The notes beneath the pieces were generated by a model, which was not told the origin of the DNA, did not search any database, and was given only the letters and a program-made list of their open reading frames with translations. From contig JAAYLX010000010.1 of assembly GCA_012521705.1 (NCBI GenBank), positions 1 to 55,568 of the forward strand: DNA of 55,568 bases. The letters are read 5' to 3'. This DNA is from Clostridiaceae bacterium (lineage in GTDB: Bacteria; Bacillota; Clostridia; DSM-8532). Every line of letters starts with the position of its first letter. The stretch's first letter is position 1. Shown here in pieces: positions 34,401 to 44,460 of this stretch. The translations under genes were made by a program, and so were the position numbers.

Positions 34401-35576
34401 ATGAGTGAACTTGTGATAAAGTACGGGTGCAATCCACATCAGAAACCATCAAAAGTATACATGAAAAACGGCGGAAAGCTGCCATTTGAAATACTGAACG
34501 GAAATCCCAGCTATATAAATTTCATGGATGCCTTAAATGCATGGCAGCTGGTAAAGGAACTTAAACAAGCAACCGGGCTTCCTGGTGCTGCCTCATTTAA
34601 ACATGTCAGCCCGGCAGGCGCCGCTGTAGGCGTTCCTTTAAGCGATACCTTGAGAAAAGCATACCATATAGACGAGGATCTTGAACTTACTCCGACAGCC
34701 TGTGCCTATGCACGCGCAAGAGGCGCCGACAGGGTATCCTCCTTCGGAGATTTTGCTGCAATAAGTGACACAGTAGACGTTTCAACAGCGAAACTTCTTG
34801 CATCTGAAGTATCGGACGGCATTATTGCTCCTGATTATGATCCGCATGCTCTGGAAATGCTTAAAGCCAAGAAAAGAGGAAATTATGTAATTATCAGGAT
34901 TGACCCTGATTACACCCCTGAAGAACTTGAAACAAGGGAAATCTTCGGAATTACCCTGGAGCAGTTAAGAAATAATGCCGTTATCAACAAGGAGATGTTT
35001 AACAATTTAGTTACAGAAAACAAGGATTTACCTCCTGAAGCTATTAGAGATCTTTTGATTGCGACTATAACCCTGAAATACACCCAGTCTAATTCAATTT
35101 GCTTTGCCTATGACGGTCAGGTAATAGGATGTGGCGCAGGACAGCAGTCGCGCATACACTGTACAAGACTTGCAGGGGATAAGGCCGATATATGGATGCT
35201 GAGACAGCACCCGAAAGTATTGTCAATGAAATTCAAAGAAGGTCTTAAAAAACCCTCCATTGACAACGCAATTGACCTTTACCTGAGAGACAATATTACA
35301 GAGGTTGAATTAAAAGAATGGGAAACCTTGTTTGAAGAAGTTCCTGAAAAATTGACCCTCAAAGAAAAAGAAGATTGGTTAAGCAATTTCAAAGGAATAG
35401 CATATTCATCTGATGCGTTTATTCCTTTCAAGGACAATATAGACCGGGCGGCAAAGAGCAATGTCAAATATGTTGCACAGCCCGGAGGGTCTGTCAGGGA
35501 TGAGGATGTTATTGAAGCTTGCAACAAGTATGGCATGGTTATGTGCTTTACAGGCATCCGGCTGTTCCACCATTGA
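34401..35576 (+). CDS. AICAR formyltransferase, stand-alone (PurH C-domain type)
   Basis: Transfers formyl from 10-formyltetrahydrofolate to AICAR. The opening YGCNPHQKPSKVYM and the active-site SFKHVSPAGAAVG (Lys-His pair, about residues 63-66) are hallmarks of the transformylase half of PurH, with SSFGDFAAISDTVD and the late YVAQPGGSVRDEDVIEACNKYG. The 391 residues lack the N-terminal cyclohydrolase domain of normal PurH; that activity is supplied by the upstream PurO-type protein. AGGAGGG precedes the ATG. Confidence 0.92.
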   Translation: MSELVIKYGCNPHQKPSKVYMKNGGKLPFEILNGNPSYINFMDALNAWQLVKELKQATGLPGAASFKHVSPAGAAVGVPLSDTLRKAYHIDEDLELTPTACAYARARGADRVSSFGDFAAISDTVDVSTAKLLASEVSDGIIAPDYDPHALEMLKAKKRGNYVIIRIDPDYTPEELETREIFGITLEQLRNNAVINKEMFNNLVTENKDLPPEAIRDLLIATITLKYTQSNSICFAYDGQVIGCGAGQQSRIHCTRLAGDKADIWMLRQHPKVLSMKFKEGLKKPSIDNAIDLYLRDNITEVELKEWETLFEEVPEKLTLKEKEDWLSNFKGIAYSSDAFIPFKDNIDRAAKSNVKYVAQPGGSVRDEDVIEACNKYGMVMCFTGIRLFHH

Positions 35577-35647
35577 TTCATGAACTCTGAATTAATGGGA
35601 TTCCCTGCAGCATTTTCATCAACATGACAGAAAGGCCCAAAGGAAAA

Positions 35648-36883
35648 ATGCTTGAGAATATTATATGGATACTGGTATTTATCGGTCTGACGGCTTTGAT
35701 TGGGGTTCATTTTGTAAAAAAGAACCCCAAAATGCTTTGGTTCGTTATATCAGCTGAAATAGCCCTTATTTGCCGTATCGTTCTTATTTATGCAATTTAC
35801 AGTAACGGAACTGAAACGTCAGGAACCGATGGGCTGATTTATCATCTGGTTGCGAAGGACATTGCCATTCAGATAAAATCAGGCGTCCCAATCTGGGATC
35901 TGGATTATAAATTTACTTGGTATACTGTGCTTATTGGCATTCAGTATGCCATTTTTGGCGTTAACCGTTATGCGGCATCCTTTTTTAACGCTTTTTTTTC
36001 AGTTCTCACAGGATTTTTCCTTACCGATATAGCCTTAAACCTGAAATTCAGTTATAAAAAATCGGCATTCATCGGGCTGGCATTTCTTTTTATGCCCAGC
36101 ATGATGGTTTGGACGACAGATACAAGAAAAGAATCTCTTACATTCCTTGTATCGGTTGTAATATGGCATTTGACGCTTTTACTTTTGAAAGACAGGGAAA
36201 TGCCCCGTCACAAACAGATAATCAATATTGTGATTATTTGTCTGCTTTTATGGATCAGCACCTTGCTGCGCCTTTACATGCTTGTAACTCTAAGCGGAGG
36301 TTTGCTGGTTTGCCTTCTTTTCCACTACCTTAAAACAAAACGGAAATTTTCTCTGATTTTTGGCGCCATTGTCCTGGTATTTTCCATTATTATAGGTATT
36401 ACCACGGTAATCTCAAACATGCAGAATTATCATGCTCTCCCCAAGGCGGAAATAGAGGACGCTGAAGGTATAGAGGACGAAGTGGATTCAATAATAACGA
36501 TAATTTTATCCAAAGACATCCCAAGGGCAATAAACGGTTTTTTGACAAGACCTCACCTGGAAGAAGCTGCAAATATTACCGATATCTCCGGGAATTTTGC
36601 TCTTGTTGCTCTTGTCCAGACAGAAATGATACTATGGTACCTTTTAATGATTATTGCGGTTTTCGGGATACTTGACGCGCTTTTGAAGTGGGACCCGTAC
36701 CTTTTGGGGATTTTGGCCTTCATAGTTTCCTATGGACTTATAAACTCACTTTTAAGTGAGGAAGTTGCCGACACCTATTACAGGTACAGGGCGGCTATTG
36801 TGGCTCCTGTCCTGCTTTTTGCCGACTGGAGACCGCTGTTCAACCATGTTAAAAGTGTTTTGTCAAGAAGGACACTATATTGA
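35648..36883 (+). CDS. Multi-pass membrane protein, possible GT-C-type glycosyltransferase
   Basis: 411 residues with about ten membrane segments. The early loop TSGTDGLIYHLVAKDIAIQIKSG and the following FGVNRYAASFFNAFFSVLTGFF resemble mannosyltransferase-type (GT39/GT-C) proteins but I see no clear DD/DE motif, so this is weak. The start at 35648 is favoured over 35624 because AAAGGA precedes it. It is followed 19 bases later by the DUF2207 gene, so they probably form an operon with a shared envelope function. Confidence 0.6.
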   Translation: MLENIIWILVFIGLTALIGVHFVKKNPKMLWFVISAEIALICRIVLIYAIYSNGTETSGTDGLIYHLVAKDIAIQIKSGVPIWDLDYKFTWYTVLIGIQYAIFGVNRYAASFFNAFFSVLTGFFLTDIALNLKFSYKKSAFIGLAFLFMPSMMVWTTDTRKESLTFLVSVVIWHLTLLLLKDREMPRHKQIINIVIICLLLWISTLLRLYMLVTLSGGLLVCLLFHYLKTKRKFSLIFGAIVLVFSIIIGITTVISNMQNYHALPKAEIEDAEGIEDEVDSIITIILSKDIPRAINGFLTRPHLEEAANITDISGNFALVALVQTEMILWYLLMIIAVFGILDALLKWDPYLLGILAFIVSYGLINSLLSEEVADTYYRYRAAIVAPVLLFADWRPLFNHVKSVLSRRTLY

Positions 36884-36901
36884 GGGAAAGGATGGATTCT
36901 T

Positions 36902-38695
36902 GTGGCCGTAAAGAACAAGTTGTTCTTTTTAATACTGTTCTTAATACTGCTGGCAGTGTCAGGAGTTTCATCCTTTGCACTGGAGACTGAAGCGAGTATT
37001 TCGAATTATGATGTAACTGTAAGGATAAATACCGACGGAAGCCTGGATATAACGGAAAATATCAGGTATTCGTCTCTAAGCGGGTATAACAATGTAATGG
37101 TCCTTATAGACAAGAAAGAATGGGAAGAGATTGAGATAAAAAATGTCTATATGCTTGATACCAAGGGGTATATAAAATGTACCGAACTTTCTGAGGGGCA
37201 ATGGGATGTAAATGCATTTATGGGAACATACAGTCTCATTGACGAGACCGATGCCATTAGGCTTAAAGTTTACGGAAGGTTCAGCAGCCAAAAAGGTACA
37301 ATTGTCGTGCAGTACACAGTCAAAAACGCAATATTGCGTTACAATGACGTGGCCGAATATTCCAGAACCCACATATTCAAAAACCAGAATAATTATATTT
37401 CGGATATAGATATTTTAGTGTACCTCCCTATGGAATCAGAGGCAGGATCCATCAAGCCTTTTTTGCACGGTGTTTTGCTCGGGAATAAAAACATTCAGGA
37501 AAACCGGGTTGTTGTTTTCAGGGCCGACAATATAGTGCCCAAAGAGTATGTGGATATAAGAATAGCTTTTCCTGAACAGCTTGTGTTCAATGCTCCGTTT
37601 ACTTCGCTGCAGAACAGAATGTCTGATATTTTGGAGGAAGAAGAGGAGTACAACTTAAGCGACAAGCAGGATTTGGTGAGAGCCAGGGAAAATGCGGCAA
37701 AAGAAGCGGGAAGGAGAGCATTGCTCGAAAAAATTGTCTTAAGGACAAAAATAATATCTTCAATAGCGTCAATTCTTGCAACCACCCTTGGTTTATATAT
37801 TTTTCTGAGATTTATGGCAAAGATCAGGCAGTTTAAAAAATTGCCTTTGCCGGAAGACTTATCTCAGATAGAATTACTTACTCCTGCTGAGGCCCGTTTT
37901 GTAATTTCAGGCGGAAGAACAGGAGGAAGGTCCATACTTGCAAGTATCCTGCACCTTGTGGCAGCAGGATTTCTTGGTATAAAAAATGGCGATTCTCTTG
38001 AAAGCACCGATGTGCTGACTTTCTGCACGGGCAGCAATGACAATACCAATACGGCTTTGTCCCTGCCCGAAAAGTATGTTCTTGACTGGATTTATGAAAT
38101 AGTTAAGATTCATGGAGAATGTAATCCGAAGCTACTCAGGGAACAAGTCAGCAAAACCGACAGCTCGAAAAAACTTAAGCTTTTTCTTGATGAGTATGAG
38201 CGTTTGGTACTAAGGGAATATTCGCACAAAAATTTATTGGAAAACACGCTGCTTTACTGGCGCAACATAAGCCTCACAGTGGGAATGCTGTTGTTCCTGT
38301 CAGGCTGCATAGTTCCGGTAGCTTTTTCAATATGGGCCGGATACGCAATGATACCGGTGGGGCTGATACTGGTTGTATATTCTTTAAGGATACACAAATT
38401 CACAGAATTTTCGTCCACCCAATACAGGCTGTGGAAAGAAATAAAAAATCAGCTTTTGAGAAGCAGTATAGACTTAAGTAAATTACCACAGGGTTTAAAT
38501 GATGCTGCAAACCTGCTTTCTTACAGCATAGCTCTAAGAGCGGAGAAGAACCCTGAACTGATTAAGACTATACTTAACATAAATGATCAGAAGCTTCCCC
38601 TGAATGATATGAGTGTGAAGGAGTTTTCAGAAATATTAAATCAAACACTTCAGATTTTTGACAAGGCATTTTCTTCTGTACGGGATGTAAATTAG
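36902..38695 (+). CDS. DUF2207 family membrane protein
   Basis: 597 residues: a signal-like N-terminus, an extracellular beta-rich DUF2207 domain (ISNYDVTVRINTDGSLDITENIRY ... GTIVVQYTVKNAILRYND), a membrane segment near residue 290, a cytosolic part with the TPAEARFVISGG block, two membrane segments near 460-500 and a cytosolic tail. GTG start. Function unknown for the family. It follows the membrane protein at 35648. The stop codon is overlapped by a weak hairpin, GGATGTAAA/TTTACATCC, that may end the operon. Confidence 0.85.
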   Translation: MAVKNKLFFLILFLILLAVSGVSSFALETEASISNYDVTVRINTDGSLDITENIRYSSLSGYNNVMVLIDKKEWEEIEIKNVYMLDTKGYIKCTELSEGQWDVNAFMGTYSLIDETDAIRLKVYGRFSSQKGTIVVQYTVKNAILRYNDVAEYSRTHIFKNQNNYISDIDILVYLPMESEAGSIKPFLHGVLLGNKNIQENRVVVFRADNIVPKEYVDIRIAFPEQLVFNAPFTSLQNRMSDILEEEEEYNLSDKQDLVRARENAAKEAGRRALLEKIVLRTKIISSIASILATTLGLYIFLRFMAKIRQFKKLPLPEDLSQIELLTPAEARFVISGGRTGGRSILASILHLVAAGFLGIKNGDSLESTDVLTFCTGSNDNTNTALSLPEKYVLDWIYEIVKIHGECNPKLLREQVSKTDSSKKLKLFLDEYERLVLREYSHKNLLENTLLYWRNISLTVGMLLFLSGCIVPVAFSIWAGYAMIPVGLILVVYSLRIHKFTEFSSTQYRLWKEIKNQLLRSSIDLSKLPQGLNDAANLLSYSIALRAEKNPELIKTILNINDQKLPLNDMSVKEFSEILNQTLQIFDKAFSSVRDVN

Positions 38696-38729
38696 ACTTA
38701 TTTTACATCCTTATTAGTTTTGTGCTATA

Positions 38730-38780
38730 GTTTTTTCGGATAGTCAATATTTTGAGCAAAAGATTTTTCGGATAGCCCAT
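38730..38780 (+). repeat. Short direct repeat TTTTTCGGATAG
   Basis: Two copies in the 232-base gap before the ABC-F gene: TTTTTTCGGATAG (about 38731-38743) and ATTTTTCGGATAG (about 38763-38775). No gene seen in this gap. Confidence 0.6.
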
Positions 38781-38927
38781 AAACAGATTATTTATATTAA
38801 ATACTGAGCTTATATCCATAAGGTTATAAAAGTTATATAAGCTCTTTGGGGGTTTTCAGACCTTATTCATGAAAACTCTGTATACATAAGTTACGTTAAA
38901 GACTACTGCCGGGAAAGGATTAATAAA

Positions 38928-40838
38928 ATGGCTGAAATAGTACTTAATGACGTTCATAAATATTACGGGACTCACCATGTATTAAGAGGTGTTTCCTTTG
39001 AGATATTCGAAAATTCGGTTGTTGGCCTGACCGGCAAAAACGGTGCGGGCAAAACAACCCTTTTCAAAATAATATCCGGCCAGGAACCTTATGACAAGGG
39101 CGACCTTATAATTGCCAGAGGCAGGCGCGTCGGAGTTCTTGACCAAATCCCCCAGTATCCCCCTGAGACCACCGTGTATCAAGTACTTGAATCCGCGTTT
39201 GATGAGCTTTTTAAGATGAAAGAAAAATTAAATAATCTGGAAGCGGAAATGGCCAGAACCAATGACCCGATAATTATCAAAAAATACGGGGATTTACTTA
39301 CCGAGTTTGAGAACAGGGGAGGCTTTCAGATACAGACATCAATAAATAAGGTATGCAACGGCCTTAATATTGATGAGGACATGCTCAAACGCAAGTTTTC
39401 AAAGTTAAGCGGAGGGGAGAAAACCAGAGTTAATCTTGGAAGAATAATTCTCATGGATTCCCACATTCTTTTGCTTGATGAGCCTACAAACCACCTGGAC
39501 ATAAACTCTGTCGAATGGCTCGAAGAGTATTTGCAGACCTTTGACGGAACGGTGGTTGTCGTATCCCATGACAGATACTTCCTTGACAGGGTGGCAGACA
39601 GAATAGTTGAGATCGAGGATGGTATTGCGACAGTTTATGAGGGGAATTACAGTAAATACGCAATGCTTAAGGAACAGAGGAGAATCGAGCAGCTTCGTCA
39701 ATACGAGCAGGAACAGAGAAAGATAAAGCAGCTTGAGCAGGCTGTAAAGAGGATGCATGACTGGGCCAACAGATCAGACAACCCAAAATTACATAAAAGG
39801 GCTTTTAGTATGGAGAAGCGCCTTGAAAGGATGCAAAAGACCGCAGTTCCTAAGCCCAAAAAGGAAAGGAAACTCTTTCAGGCTTTTAAGTCCAACAACT
39901 TTTCTGGTGCAGAAGCTGTTTCTTTGAAAGGTGTGACTAAATCCTTCAATGACAAGGTAGTCCTGGACCAGGTAAACCTTTTGATAAGAAAGGATGACCG
40001 GGTTGCTTTGCTGGGCGATAACGGGACTGGCAAAACCACCCTTCTAAGAATCATCAACGGAGAGATAGTGCCTGATTCAGGAGTAATAACAATCGGACCC
40101 AGCGTTAAAGTTGCGTACCTTCCGCAGATTGTCACTTTCGAAAATCCGGAACAGACTATGCTCGAAATTGTTCAGCGTTCTTTGGAAATAAGTGAAGAAA
40201 GGGCAAGGAATTTGCTTGCCGCGTTTTTATTTACCGGGGAAGATGTATTTAAGAGAGCCGAAAGTCTGTCGGGAGGAGAAAAAAGCAGGCTAAAACTTTG
40301 CATTTTAATGCAGCATGATGTGAATATGCTAATTTTGGACGAGCCCACCAACCATCTTGATATTGCTTCAAGGGAATGGATGGAAGAGGTCCTTGAAGGC
40401 TTTGACGGTACAATCCTCTTTGTTTCTCATGACCGCTACTTTATAAGAAAATTCGCTAAGACTGTCTGTGAGCTTGAAGAAGGTAAGCTCTATTATTTCG
40501 ACGGAGGTTATGAGGAATACCGGCAGTGGAAACAGTATCATAACCAGCAAAAACAACTCGAAGCCCAGAAAAGGAGCAAGGAAGAAAAACAGAAGACCGA
40601 CAGCCGGATTAAAAAACCAAGTCCAAAAACACTGGAGAAAAAACTTGCAAAACTTGAAAGTGAAATAGCCGGTGTTGAAGAAAGGCTTGAACAGATAGAA
40701 AAGGACATGGAAATTCATTCAACCGATTATGAGGAGCTAAACAGGCTCCTATCCGAAAAACAGGAGTTTGAATCTAAGCACGAAAAGCTTCTGGAAGAGT
40801 GGGTTGAGGTCGAGAGCAGCCTCAAAGAATTCAATTGA
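38928..40838 (+). CDS. ABC-F protein, Uup/YdiF-like housekeeping type
   Basis: 636-residue soluble tandem ATPase acting on ribosomes. Domains: GKNGAGKTT, LSGGEK, DEPTNHLD; then GDNGTGKTT, LSGGEKSR, DEPTNHLD; a linker with RMHDWANRSDNPKLHKRAFSMEKRLERM; and a C-terminal coiled-coil (about 540-636) as in Uup-type proteins. In contrast to the ABC-F at 5788 it has a canonical signature in both halves, an extra C-terminal extension and no terminator-like leader, so a general translation or ribosome-assembly role is likelier than drug resistance. Confidence 0.85.
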   Translation: MAEIVLNDVHKYYGTHHVLRGVSFEIFENSVVGLTGKNGAGKTTLFKIISGQEPYDKGDLIIARGRRVGVLDQIPQYPPETTVYQVLESAFDELFKMKEKLNNLEAEMARTNDPIIIKKYGDLLTEFENRGGFQIQTSINKVCNGLNIDEDMLKRKFSKLSGGEKTRVNLGRIILMDSHILLLDEPTNHLDINSVEWLEEYLQTFDGTVVVVSHDRYFLDRVADRIVEIEDGIATVYEGNYSKYAMLKEQRRIEQLRQYEQEQRKIKQLEQAVKRMHDWANRSDNPKLHKRAFSMEKRLERMQKTAVPKPKKERKLFQAFKSNNFSGAEAVSLKGVTKSFNDKVVLDQVNLLIRKDDRVALLGDNGTGKTTLLRIINGEIVPDSGVITIGPSVKVAYLPQIVTFENPEQTMLEIVQRSLEISEERARNLLAAFLFTGEDVFKRAESLSGGEKSRLKLCILMQHDVNMLILDEPTNHLDIASREWMEEVLEGFDGTILFVSHDRYFIRKFAKTVCELEEGKLYYFDGGYEEYRQWKQYHNQQKQLEAQKRSKEEKQKTDSRIKKPSPKTLEKKLAKLESEIAGVEERLEQIEKDMEIHSTDYEELNRLLSEKQEFESKHEKLLEEWVEVESSLKEFN

Positions 40839-41003
40839 TTGAATTTTGTTTAAGGAGAAATATTGGTCATTCCGCCCTTTTTAACCAGGTTTCCTTTGAA
40901 TTAAAAACCCCGTCCCGATTGCCATTTATTTGGATAAAAACTTTATAAACTGCGAATAATGTTAAGACGAAAGTTTCTATTTGGGATGGGGTGGTGAAGC
41001 CTG

Positions 41004-43376
41004 ATGTTAAAAGGCTTAAAAAAGCTTTTTGTTTACGAAGACCCTTCGCAGTCACAAAAACATTTCAGATTCCCGGAAGAGCCAAGTGAATCGCTAAGAT
41101 GGGATAATCTGATGAACAAAAAAGAAAATTCATACGACCAAAACAATCATGACAATAACATAAACCAGACCCAGAACCAGAGCCAGAATCAGAGCCAGAA
41201 CCAGACTCAGATCAAGAACCAGAATAGTTCAGGATTTCAGAATAACAGAGCAAATAATTCTGATGCAGGCATGGATGATGCTGCACAAGCAGATGTCTTC
41301 AAAAACCTTATCCGAATCATGAAAACCGGTCAATCAGATTCGAACAGCCAGGATTCCGGTAATTCAAAGAAGAAGGACCTGATCAAAGCTCAGGACACGG
41401 AAGACAATAGTCAGGACTCCCAAAAGGCTGCAAACAGGGATACTGACGTTTCGGGTTCTCAAAATAGTGACAGTTCTGAAAACAAGAAATCAGAAGAAAG
41501 TACCAATAATGATCTGGAATCGACTAAAAGCAATAAGGAGGAAAGTTCACAATTATCAGAGCCCTTAGATTCAAATTATTCGGGACCGCAGGAAGATATA
41601 AAGTCCGGGGAAGGGGCGACGCCGGAGAACAAGAATAGTGAAGATGAAACTGCCCCGGCATCCGACTTTATAAAGCCGTGCTTTATTAAACCAAAGAGTA
41701 TTGAAGAGCTTGTCAGGAACAAAGACAGTAAAGAAAGCAGGAAAAAAACAGAAAAGGACAATAACCTGAATAAAAGCGGAAAGGATAATCAGGAAGACGA
41801 AACCAAGGACGAAAAAGGAGATAAAAAAAGAGCCCCGGATCTTAAGAAAGTCAGTACTTCCCTTGATGAGAATATAAAATATCTTGAAAACCTGTACAAT
41901 CTTCCTTCAAACAAAGACCTGATAATTAGAAAGTTCAACATAGCCAAAAGAATTCCGGCGTGCATTGTATATATTGACGGTATGATAGACCATTTGATAG
42001 TCGTTCAGTTTGCTTTGCCGCAACTTATGGACGAGCACGCTTTCAGACATTATGATTTCAAATGCGAATGTCCTCTGGATTATATAGAAAAAAACGTCCT
42101 TACAATACATCAGATTGTCAGAATGAAGTCGTATGATGAAATCAATCCCCAGTTAGTAAGTGGCCTGACGGCTCTTTTTGTTGACGGCTGTGACGAGTGT
42201 CTGGTTATGGAGAGCCGTGGCTTTGAAAGAAGGGGAATCAGCCCTCCAATGGTCGAACAGGTAATAAACGGGCCTCAGGAGGGTTTTACCGAGACACTTC
42301 GCACCAACATAACCCAGATAAGAAGAATAGTAAAAAGTGAAAATCTGGTAACAGAATTTGAATTCATAAGTAAAAAGAATAATTTCCAATGTGCCATTAT
42401 GTACATGGAGGGCATTGCAAACCGGAAAGTTGTGGACGAGGTCAAAAGAAGAGTAAAAAGTCTTGATGTGGACTATATTTCAGGAAGCGGCATGCTGGAG
42501 CAGCTTATAGAAGACAAGCCATTTATGATTTTTCCGCAGATTGTATCCACTGAAAGGCCTGACAGGGCAGCCTCCTTTTTAATGGACGGAAAAGTTGTAA
42601 TTATCTGCGAAGGCACTCCCTTTGCCCTTGCCATGCCCATTGTGTTTTTCGATCTGTTTCATACTTCGGAAGAATCAAATCTGAGATGGCAATATGGTTC
42701 ATTTTTAAGGGTAGTAAGGCTTATTGGGCTATTGCTGGCCGCATTCCTGCCGGGAATGTATACGGCTCTTATCTTATTCCATCAGGAAATGATACCAACC
42801 TCTTTGCTTTCAACCATTGTAGCATCCCGGGTAAATGTGCCTTTTCCAACAATAGTCGAAATTTTGCTCATGGAATTTTCATTCGAGCTGATAAGGGAAG
42901 GCGGAATCCGAGTTCCGGGCGTTACCGGAAATACTCTGGGCATCATTGGAGCCTTGATTTTAGGACAGGCAGCAGTTGAAGCCGGTTTAGTGAGCCCGAT
43001 TCTGATAATTATTGTCGCAGTTTCCGGTCTGGGCAGTTTTTCAATCCCAAATTATTCCTTGTCCATGGGTATCCGAATAGTACGTGTTTCATTTATTATA
43101 TTTGCTCAAATCGCAGGTTTTTATGGAATTTCTGTTGCATTTACAATCTTGTTCACTTTTGTCCTTAATTTAAAATCATTTGGGGTACCTTTCTTTGCTC
43201 CAATTGCGCCCACCATCAGGAGCAATATGGATAAAATCATACGAGCACCTGTTTTTGATCAGGTGAGAAGGCCTGATTATCTGAATACCCAGGATGAAAT
43301 AAGAATGGGCACAGAACCAAGGGGATGGGCGGCAGAAACCAAAGGAGGTGGCTCCGGGAATGATCAGGGAAGGTAA
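41004..43376 (+). CDS. Spore germinant receptor A subunit with long Q/N/S/K-rich N-terminus (operon 2)
   Basis: 790 residues, over 250 more than its paralogue at 12346. After an N-terminal MLKGLKKLFVYEDP, residues about 40-290 are hydrophilic and low-complexity, starting with NQSQNQSQNQTQ-type repeats, then S/D/E/K-rich. From about residue 290 normal GerA sequence resumes (VYIDGMIDHLIV, GPQEGFTETLR, YMEGIANRKVV) with a five-helix C-terminal part (FHQEMIPTSLLST, VPFPTIVEILL). The extension would lie on the receptor's hydrophilic N-terminal domain. First gene of an A-B-C-D operon. Confidence 0.92.
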   Translation: MLKGLKKLFVYEDPSQSQKHFRFPEEPSESLRWDNLMNKKENSYDQNNHDNNINQTQNQSQNQSQNQTQIKNQNSSGFQNNRANNSDAGMDDAAQADVFKNLIRIMKTGQSDSNSQDSGNSKKKDLIKAQDTEDNSQDSQKAANRDTDVSGSQNSDSSENKKSEESTNNDLESTKSNKEESSQLSEPLDSNYSGPQEDIKSGEGATPENKNSEDETAPASDFIKPCFIKPKSIEELVRNKDSKESRKKTEKDNNLNKSGKDNQEDETKDEKGDKKRAPDLKKVSTSLDENIKYLENLYNLPSNKDLIIRKFNIAKRIPACIVYIDGMIDHLIVVQFALPQLMDEHAFRHYDFKCECPLDYIEKNVLTIHQIVRMKSYDEINPQLVSGLTALFVDGCDECLVMESRGFERRGISPPMVEQVINGPQEGFTETLRTNITQIRRIVKSENLVTEFEFISKKNNFQCAIMYMEGIANRKVVDEVKRRVKSLDVDYISGSGMLEQLIEDKPFMIFPQIVSTERPDRAASFLMDGKVVIICEGTPFALAMPIVFFDLFHTSEESNLRWQYGSFLRVVRLIGLLLAAFLPGMYTALILFHQEMIPTSLLSTIVASRVNVPFPTIVEILLMEFSFELIREGGIRVPGVTGNTLGIIGALILGQAAVEAGLVSPILIIIVAVSGLGSFSIPNYSLSMGIRIVRVSFIIFAQIAGFYGISVAFTILFTFVLNLKSFGVPFFAPIAPTIRSNMDKIIRAPVFDQVRRPDYLNTQDEIRMGTEPRGWAAETKGGGSGNDQGR

Positions 43377-44460
43377 TTTTGGATATCATGAGGCTATAAG
43401 CATGATAATTATTACAATCACAATAAAGGCATTTTTTTCGAGCCCCTCCGCAGCAATCAAAGTTGTGGGAACTGCCTCCTGGTACATGACTTTGATTTCT
43501 GCAACTACTGCGGCAGGCTTCTTTATGTTTCAGTATATTCTTCTAAAAAGATTTCCCAATATGAATATTATGGAGATCGCAGACAGGGTTCTTGGCAAGA
43601 TTGGAGGCTCAATACTGTCCTTTTTGAGTTTTACATTCTTCATTGTAACAGCCAGCATTGATATGAGAGAGTTTGTGGAAGTAATGAAGATATTTGTTTT
43701 GCCAGAGAGTCCAATAAGTTTTATAATGGTAATTTTTGCGCTGAGTGTTGTGTTCTTGTGTTTTATGGGATTGGAGAATATAGCACGTTTTTCCAAATTT
43801 ATCATCTATATTCTGGCCGCGGGATTTTTTGGAGTTGTACTGATGTCAGTTCCCAATTTTAAAACTTACCGGATCTTCCCAATACTCGGCTATGGGTTAA
43901 ATAAAACTATTGTAACTGGCATGGTTCGCAGTTCTTTTTACGGGGCTGCAACTGTTATAGGTGTGTTTGCTCCTTCTTTGCAAGGGACTAAGGAAATTAA
44001 GAAAATCGGCTTTACAAGCATATTTATATCCGGAATTATTACTTCACTTTCACTATTGGCTTTTAGCCTCACTTTTCCTTATGCAACTTCACAGGAGCTT
44101 GTATCTCCCATGTACGCCATGGCCAGCATGGTTAACCTGGGCACCTTTTTCCAACGCATCGAACCAATATTCCTGTTTTTATGGAATTTCGGAACATTTG
44201 TTGAAATAACCGTACTTTTATATGCAGCAATCATGATTTATTGCCACATATTCCACATATCGGACAAAAGGCCGGTAGTACTTCCCATGGTAATTACGTT
44301 ATATGGAATAAACCTTATCCCCGAGAGCCTTGCCAAGGTTGCAACTATATGGGTTCATGCCCTCAGAATGTGGGGATGGATACCATATTTCATGCCTTCA
44401 GTCATTCTCTTAATAGCAGCTTTAATAAGAGGGAAAAAAGGGGATGCGAACAATGCGTAA
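43360..44460 (+). CDS. Spore germinant receptor B subunit, GerKB family (operon 2)
   Basis: 366-residue ten-helix permease-like subunit. The start at 43360 has AAGGAGG 11 bases upstream and overlaps the A gene by 17 bases; the GTG at 43348 lies inside the ribosome site itself. Family marks include AISMIIITITIKAFFSSPSAAIKVVGTASWYMT and the mid-protein RSSFYGAATVIGVFAPSLQG. Overlaps the C gene by 8 bases. Confidence 0.92.
   Translation: MIREGNFGYHEAISMIIITITIKAFFSSPSAAIKVVGTASWYMTLISATTAAGFFMFQYILLKRFPNMNIMEIADRVLGKIGGSILSFLSFTFFIVTASIDMREFVEVMKIFVLPESPISFIMVIFALSVVFLCFMGLENIARFSKFIIYILAAGFFGVVLMSVPNFKTYRIFPILGYGLNKTIVTGMVRSSFYGAATVIGVFAPSLQGTKEIKKIGFTSIFISGIITSLSLLAFSLTFPYATSQELVSPMYAMASMVNLGTFFQRIEPIFLFLWNFGTFVEITVLLYAAIMIYCHIFHISDKRPVVLPMVITLYGINLIPESLAKVATIWVHALRMWGWIPYFMPSVILLIAALIRGKKGDANNA

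Noticed and set aside
41160..41230. CRISPR-like short repeats in CAGAACCAGAGC-type DNA
   Set aside because: The repeat is in frame, encodes Gln/Asn/Ser and has no spacers; it is a coding low-complexity region.
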